DNA of 64,000 bases, taken from positions 124,001 to 188,000 of the forward strand of contig NZ_RFFH01000004.1 of NCBI RefSeq assembly GCF_003696265.1, given 5' to 3'. Under the pieces are notes generated by a model, which made no database searches, had not been told where the DNA came from, and was given only the letters and a program-made list of their open reading frames with translations. The position numbers and the translations under genes were made by a program. Shown here piece by piece: positions 59,617 to 64,000 of the stretch (positions are counted from its first letter, which is position 1; each line of letters begins with the position of its first letter). Source of the DNA: Nocardia stercoris. GTDB lineage: Bacteria > Actinomycetota > Actinomycetes > Mycobacteriales > Mycobacteriaceae.

Positions 59617-59963
59617 CCACCGGAACTTCGGCGCCATGCAATGTCGGGCCGGTCGGTCTGCTCGACGGCCGGGAGATGGTGCGCGTGACGCCGCAGGGAT
59701 GGCCGCCACTGCTGATCTACCGCGTCGACGGCGAGATCTACGCGACCGCCGATACCTGCACCCACGCCACCGCCTCACTGTCGGAGGGCGAACTGGAAGG
59801 CCACACGATCGTCTGCCCGGTGCACTGGGCCGAATTCGATGTCCGCACCGGTCGCGCGCTGTGTTTTCCGGCCACCCAGGCGCTCGAGACCTTCGAGGTG
59901 TCGGTCGAGGACGGCCAGATCTATGTGCGCGGAACCAATAGCAATGGAAGTGACAAACCATGA
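59613..59963 (+). CDS. Rieske-type ferredoxin of a ring-hydroxylating dioxygenase
   Basis: A 116-residue Rieske [2Fe-2S] ferredoxin carrying electrons from the reductase to the dioxygenase. Ligands are Cys49/His51 (CTH) and Cys68/His71 (CPVH). The HATASLSEG loop and EFDVRTG strand are typical. It overlaps the LigB-like gene and the alpha-subunit gene by four bases each, implying stoichiometric translation of the multicomponent enzyme. Confidence 0.93.
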   Translation: MTTGTSAPCNVGPVGLLDGREMVRVTPQGWPPLLIYRVDGEIYATADTCTHATASLSEGELEGHTIVCPVHWAEFDVRTGRALCFPATQALETFEVSVEDGQIYVRGTNSNGSDKP

Positions 59964-61285
59964 GCAAATCGGTCTCGACGATGGTCGGTCCGCAACTGTT
60001 GAGCGAAGGCCGGCTGCCGCGCGACATCTTCTGGTCGCAGGAGATCTACCAGCTGGAGCTCGAGCGCATCTTCGCCCGCGCTTGGGTGTTCATCGCCCAC
60101 GAAAGCCAGCTCCCGCACACCGGTTCGTTCCTCACGACCCGCATCGGTGAGGACGAGGTGATCGTCGTCCGCAACCGCGACGGTCGGGTGGGGGCATTCC
60201 TGAACAGCTGTCCGCACCGGGGCAACCGCGTATGTTCGGCGGAGGTCGGGGTCGCGCGCGGATTCGTCTGCAATTATCACGGCTGGTCGTTCGGGCTGGA
60301 CGGGTCACTGCGCGGCATGCACGAGTCCGGTTCCTACGACCGCGAACCCGGCTTCGATCGCTCCCGACTGGGCTTGACCCCGGTGGCCCAGGTCGAGGGT
60401 TACAAGGGCCTGCTGTTCGCGACCTTCGACCCGAGCGCGCCGGCGCTCACCGAGTTTCTCGGGGATTTCACCTTCTACCTGGACGTCATGCTCGACAATG
60501 ACCCGGGCGGAACAGAATTCGCAGGCGGCTGCATCTCCTCGATCCTGGGCTGCAATTGGAAGATTGCCGCGGAGAATTTCGCCGGCGACGCGTTGCACGC
60601 CGGATGGACGCATGCGTCGGGTGCCGAGGCGATGCTCGGCGGGCCGGTGGCGACGCTCGGTGACGAGGCCAACGAGAGCTACCACGTCAATACCAACGGC
60701 CACTGCTGGGAATTCAACCTCGACGGCGTCGGCAACGCGGCCACGCTCGGGGACAAACGCATCATGAATTACCTGCGCGAGCAGCGCGGCGCGTTCGAGG
60801 CGCGGCTCGGAGCGACCCGGGCGAAGATGGTGGGCTCGGTCAGCTCGGCCAATGTCTTCCCCAACTTTTCATTCCTGCCCGGCCAGAACACCTTCCGCAC
60901 GTGGCAGCCGCTCGGTCCGCACAAGACCGAGCTGCGCACCTGGGTACTGGTGAATTGCAATGCGCCGCAAGAGGTCAAGGACGCCTGGCGTAAGGGCGCG
61001 ATGCTGACCTTCTCGCCGTCCGGTGTCTTCGAGATGGACGACGGCGAGAACTGGGAAGGCTCGACGCACAGCAATCGCGGATTCGTGACCCGGCAGCAGC
61101 CCCTGCACTACGGGCTCGGCCTGGCAAGCCGAGTCGATCACCCGGAACTGCCCGGCAACGTCTACCGCGGGCAGATCAACGACGCCAATCAACGAGCGTT
61201 CTACCACCAGTGGTCGAAGATGATGAGCTCGACCGACTGGGCCGAACTCCTGGACAAAGGGCCGCACGATGACACCGACCGCTGA
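59960..61285 (+). CDS. Aromatic-ring-hydroxylating dioxygenase, alpha subunit
   Basis: A 441-residue catalytic subunit of a Rieske dioxygenase that makes an arene cis-dihydrodiol. The Rieske domain ligands are Cys84/His86 (CPHRGN) and Cys104/His107 (CNYHGW). The mononuclear iron site is in AENFAGDALHAGWTH: bridging Asp210, His213 and His218. The length matches biphenyl/benzoate-type large subunits. Together with the beta subunit, ferredoxin and reductase all four components of a three-component system are present. Substrate class cannot be fixed from motifs. Confidence 0.95.
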   Translation: MSKSVSTMVGPQLLSEGRLPRDIFWSQEIYQLELERIFARAWVFIAHESQLPHTGSFLTTRIGEDEVIVVRNRDGRVGAFLNSCPHRGNRVCSAEVGVARGFVCNYHGWSFGLDGSLRGMHESGSYDREPGFDRSRLGLTPVAQVEGYKGLLFATFDPSAPALTEFLGDFTFYLDVMLDNDPGGTEFAGGCISSILGCNWKIAAENFAGDALHAGWTHASGAEAMLGGPVATLGDEANESYHVNTNGHCWEFNLDGVGNAATLGDKRIMNYLREQRGAFEARLGATRAKMVGSVSSANVFPNFSFLPGQNTFRTWQPLGPHKTELRTWVLVNCNAPQEVKDAWRKGAMLTFSPSGVFEMDDGENWEGSTHSNRGFVTRQQPLHYGLGLASRVDHPELPGNVYRGQINDANQRAFYHQWSKMMSSTDWAELLDKGPHDDTDR

Positions 61286-61808
61286 CCCGCAATCGATCGA
61301 AACCGTGGACACCGACCTCTATTTCGAAGTAATGGCCTTCGCCGCGCGGGAAGCGCGACTACTCGACGAGGAACGCTATCCCGAATGGCTGGCATTGTTC
61401 ACCGAGGATGCGACCTACTGGGTGCCGGGCATCGAGAACCGTGGCCGCCACGATTGCTCGGGCATCTACGCACCGCACCGCATGGCGTACTTCGATGACA
61501 CCGTCGCCGATCTGCGGCACCGGGTGGACCGGTTCACTGCGCCGACGGCATGGGCCGAGGACCCGGCGACCCGGCATCTGCATGTCATTTCCAATATCGA
61601 AGTCGAATCATGCGATACCCCTGGGGAACTGTCCGTGCGTTCGGTCTTCGTGAACTACCGCGGTCAGGGCAGCACCGACTCGGCCGTGCTCTACGGCAGG
61701 CGGGTCGACCGGTTGCGACGGGTAGACGGGCAGCTGCGCATCGCGGCGCGCAAGGTGGTGCTGAGCCACGCGACGCTACCCGCCAAGAACATCAACACCT
61801 TCTTCTGA
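61269..61808 (+). CDS. Aromatic-ring-hydroxylating dioxygenase, beta subunit
   Basis: A 179-residue small subunit with the NTF2-like fold typical of the family: FAAREARLLDEERYPEWLALFTED (about 24-47), Y at 50 in the TYWVPG turn, and the terminal RKVVLSHATLPAKNINTFF. It overlaps the alpha-subunit gene by 17 bp and precedes the dehydrogenase gene by 13 bp. It gives structural support and shapes the substrate pocket of the alpha-beta hexamer. Confidence 0.93.
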   Translation: MTPTADPQSIETVDTDLYFEVMAFAAREARLLDEERYPEWLALFTEDATYWVPGIENRGRHDCSGIYAPHRMAYFDDTVADLRHRVDRFTAPTAWAEDPATRHLHVISNIEVESCDTPGELSVRSVFVNYRGQGSTDSAVLYGRRVDRLRRVDGQLRIAARKVVLSHATLPAKNINTFF

Positions 61809-61821
61809 TGGGACATTTCTG

Positions 61822-62640
61822 ATGGGTCGACTGGAAGGGCAGGTCGCCCTCGTTACCGGTGGCGGTGACGGCATCGGGCGCGCCGTGGTCGAACGGTATG
61901 TGCGCGAGGGCGCGAAAGTGGTTGTGCTGGAACGGGACAAAGAGCTAGCGAAAGCGATCGAGGACGCCTACCCCGAGCCGGTTGCCGCCGTCGTCGGCGA
62001 TGTCCGCGATCCCGCGACACACGTCACGGCCACCAGATGCGCGCTCGACATGTTCGGGCGGCTGGATGTCTATGTCGGCAATGTCGGTGTGTACGACTAC
62101 GGCGCGAAGCTCGACGACCTGGAACTCGCACAGCTGCCCGGAAATTTCCACGAACTCTTCACCACCAACGTGCTCGGCTATCTGCTCGGCGTCCGGGCGG
62201 CGAGCTCCGCACTGCGTCACCGCCGGGGCTCGATCATCCTCACCAGTTCCTCGAGCGGAACCTATGCCGGTGGCGGCGGCGCACTGTATGTGGCGTCCAA
62301 GCACGCGGTGGTCGGGCTGGTCCGGCAACTCGCCTACGAATTCGCGCCCGACGTGCGAGTCAATGGCATCGCACCCGGGGCAACGCGCACTGGACTGACC
62401 GGCGTGACCGGTCTCGGCGGAGACCGTCACCTGCGCGAGGAGACCGGGATGCTCGACAGCATCGCAAAGACGATTCCGCTCGGATTCGTCAGCGAGCCCG
62501 AACACCATACCGGTCTCTACGTCGCGCTGGCCTGCGCGGCAGACACCGGATTCGTCACCGGCGCGGTCTTTCCCAGCGACGGCGGATTGGAAGTGCGCGG
62601 CCGGCGGGCCGCACGCTCGACCGGCGAGGCCACACCGTGA
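61822..62640 (+). CDS. cis-Dihydrodiol dehydrogenase (SDR)
   Basis: A 272-residue classical SDR that would rearomatise the dihydrodiol to a catechol with NAD+, like BphB and HcaB. TGGGDGIGRA (about 12-21), VGNVG in place of NAG (about 81-85), a catalytic Ser in TSSSSG, and YVASKHAVVG with Tyr/Lys. The C-terminal FPSDGGLEVRGRR suits this subgroup. The ribosome-binding site is weak. It overlaps the reductase gene by four bases (GTGA). Confidence 0.88.
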   Translation: MGRLEGQVALVTGGGDGIGRAVVERYVREGAKVVVLERDKELAKAIEDAYPEPVAAVVGDVRDPATHVTATRCALDMFGRLDVYVGNVGVYDYGAKLDDLELAQLPGNFHELFTTNVLGYLLGVRAASSALRHRRGSIILTSSSSGTYAGGGGALYVASKHAVVGLVRQLAYEFAPDVRVNGIAPGATRTGLTGVTGLGGDRHLREETGMLDSIAKTIPLGFVSEPEHHTGLYVALACAADTGFVTGAVFPSDGGLEVRGRRAARSTGEATP

Positions 62641-63794
62641 CGCGGCCCGACAGCGTGGTCGTGGTGGGCGGCGGTCTGGCCGGGCACACCGTGGCAGTGA
62701 CATTGCGCTCATGCGGCTTCCACGGTCGGCTCACGGTGATCACTCAGGAGTCGACCGACCCCTACGATCGTCCGCCACTGTCGAAGGACCTGTTGGCGGG
62801 AGAGCCGATCCAGCCCACCCTCAGCCCCCACCTCGCCGATCTCGGGATCGAACTGCACACCGCAACTGCCGCAGTCGGCATCCGGCCGCACGAAATCCTC
62901 ACCACAGCGGGACGATTCCCGTTCGAGGCCGCTCTGCTCGCACCCGGACTGCGGGCGCGCCGACTGCCGAGCGGGCATGGCGCGCCGGCGGCCAACGTCC
63001 TGCGGAGTCTCGAGGACGCCGTTGGTCTGCGTACCGAACTCACCACGGGCCGCAGGGTGCTGATCGTCGGCGCGGGCTTGATCGGGGCCGAGGTCGCCAC
63101 GGCCGCCGCAGCTGCCGGCTGCCGGGTCTCGGTCATCGGCCCCGACCTCGGCCCGGCCCTCGCCGCCGTGCCCGATTCGGTGCACGACGAGATCCGAGGG
63201 TGGTACGACGACTGCGGCATCCGGCTGACGACCGGGGTCCAGGTTCTCGAAACCACACACGACGGAGTGCTACTCAGCGATTCCAGTCGTCGCGCCGCCG
63301 ATCTGGTGATCGCCGCGATCGGCGGAGCACCGGCGACGGCGTGGCTGCACGGTTCACCGATCGGCCTGGATCCGGCAGGGTTCATCACCACGGACGAGCA
63401 CCTGCGCACCGACCTACCCGGTGTCTACGCGGCGGGCGACGCGATCGCCTGGCCCTCGGCCCGCTACGGACGCGCGATGCATCTCGAACACTGGCACCAC
63501 GCGGCCGACTCCGCACAGATCGCAGCCCGGAACATCCTCGGCGCCAACGAAACCTATGATCCGCTGCCCTACTTCTGGTCCCACCAGCTCGGCCACAGCC
63601 TGCACTACATCGGCCGCCACGGCCGGGCGGATCCGGCCGAGATCCGCTCGGATACCCGCTCCGGACGGGCGGTGACCTGGACACGCGGCGGGCGGCCGAC
63701 GGCCGTACTGGCCCTCGACGCGCCGCACCTCGTACGTCGTGCCCGCGCGGCGCTGCAAGCGGCTGATCGACCGGAAATCGGTGCAATGCAATGA
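62637..63794 (+). CDS. Ferredoxin reductase of the dioxygenase system
   Basis: A 385-residue FAD/NADH oxidoreductase. FAD site VVGGGLAGHTVA (about 8-19), PYDRPPLSKDLL (about 42-53), NAD site VGAGLIGAEVATAAA (about 142-156) and YAAGDAIAW (about 265-273) are as in BphA4/HcaD-type reductases. The C-terminal interface domain follows. A GTG start overlaps the preceding stop. It supplies electrons to the Rieske ferredoxin. Confidence 0.92.
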   Translation: MTRPDSVVVVGGGLAGHTVAVTLRSCGFHGRLTVITQESTDPYDRPPLSKDLLAGEPIQPTLSPHLADLGIELHTATAAVGIRPHEILTTAGRFPFEAALLAPGLRARRLPSGHGAPAANVLRSLEDAVGLRTELTTGRRVLIVGAGLIGAEVATAAAAAGCRVSVIGPDLGPALAAVPDSVHDEIRGWYDDCGIRLTTGVQVLETTHDGVLLSDSSRRAADLVIAAIGGAPATAWLHGSPIGLDPAGFITTDEHLRTDLPGVYAAGDAIAWPSARYGRAMHLEHWHHAADSAQIAARNILGANETYDPLPYFWSHQLGHSLHYIGRHGRADPAEIRSDTRSGRAVTWTRGGRPTAVLALDAPHLVRRARAALQAADRPEIGAMQ

Positions 63795-63811
63795 CAAATC
63801 GGAAGAGGAAC

Positions 63812-64000
63812 ATGGAATCCGGCAATCGACAATTCGCCGACCTCGTCGCGTCGCTGCGGATCCCGGTGATGGCGGCCCCGATGTTTCTGGTGTCGGGCAC
63901 CGAGATGGTCACCGCCGCAGCGTGTTCCGGAATCATCGGTACATTTCCCGCCGCGAACGCGCGCACCATCGATGATCTGGGCGGCATGCTCGAGGGCATC
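63812..64000 (+). CDS. Nitronate monooxygenase family protein (partial, runs off window)
   Basis: The visible 63 residues (ADLVASLRIPVMAAPMFLVSG, EMVTAACSGIIGTFPAANART) match the N-terminal beta strand and FMN-binding region of the nitronate monooxygenase/2-nitropropane dioxygenase family. ATG at 63812 is favoured by GAAGAGGAAC just upstream; an in-frame ATG at 63791 overlaps the reductase stop as ATGA, like the other operon genes. If part of the operon, it suggests a nitro-containing or nitronate intermediate, or an enoyl-reductase-like role. Confidence 0.85.
   Translation, partial: MESGNRQFADLVASLRIPVMAAPMFLVSGTEMVTAAACSGIIGTFPAANARTIDDLGGMLEGI

Overview
The DNA is high-GC, with frequent GTG starts, ATGA/GTGA gene overlaps and actinobacterial gene families: a latex-clearing protein, a wax ester synthase/DGAT, CpnT-like and WXG100-like proteins, an XRE regulator with a DUF5753-type domain, and a YNYLLGGKDNY-type methyltransferase. 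This points to a mycolic-acid actinomycete, most likely Nocardia. The genus is an inference; no rRNA or other marker lies in the window.

Region 1 (1-24.3 kb) is a mixed metabolic and regulatory stretch. It holds a nitric oxide synthase oxygenase cut by the window edge, a secreted GH27 alpha-galactosidase, an XRE regulator with an SDR, a TrpF-like protein, a latex-clearing protein (Lcp) divergent from a TetR regulator, a 32-residue peptide gene coupled to that regulator, a glycosyltransferase, a two-gene molybdenum hydroxylase with an ABM-domain membrane protein, a WS/DGAT, a subtilase, an SGNH hydrolase, a SAM methyltransferase, a MetE-like protein, a secreted alpha/beta hydrolase, an ABBA-type aromatic prenyltransferase, a DUF5753-type XRE regulator and an NmrA-like protein. 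The XRE-SDR pair sits between an intact trpF-like gene and a decayed copy of its 3' end.

Region 2 (24.3-50.7 kb) is a polymorphic-toxin block, read almost wholly on the minus strand. Its core is a 4922-residue protein with a CpnT-like N-terminus, a SecA-like ATPase region, a weak papain-like/deamidase-like region, two HTH segments, two GNAT-like domains and a C-terminal ADP-ribosyltransferase (ART). It is coupled to a 290-residue protein of unknown function and sits behind a palindromic TetR-type operator. Next come a WXG-like protein with a degenerate zincin-like C-terminus, a frameshifted secreted-protein gene, two small coupled ORFs, and a second toxin operon (SseB-like protein, WXG-like protein, 1846-residue RHS toxin with an ART tip, overlapping immunity candidate). 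No ESX secretion machinery is present in the window.

Region 3 (50.7-53.9 kb) is a junction. An amidase is flanked by two copies of a 20-bp sequence from the 3' end of a tRNA (probably tRNA-Lys). The right copy extends to about 36 nt and is followed by what looks like the tRNA's own terminator, as expected for the distal attachment site of an integrated element. Beyond it lie a gene-poor stretch and a DUF6463-type membrane protein.

Region 4 (53.9-64 kb) is a complete aromatic-ring catabolic cluster. A divergent IclR regulator separates a minus-strand lower pathway (hydratase, acylating acetaldehyde dehydrogenase, 4-hydroxy-2-oxovalerate aldolase) from a tightly overlapping plus-strand upper pathway (ring-cleavage hydrolase, LigA-like and LigB-like extradiol dioxygenase subunits, Rieske ferredoxin, dioxygenase alpha and beta subunits, cis-diol dehydrogenase, ferredoxin reductase, and the start of a nitronate monooxygenase). 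Together these would take an aromatic compound to pyruvate and acetyl-CoA.
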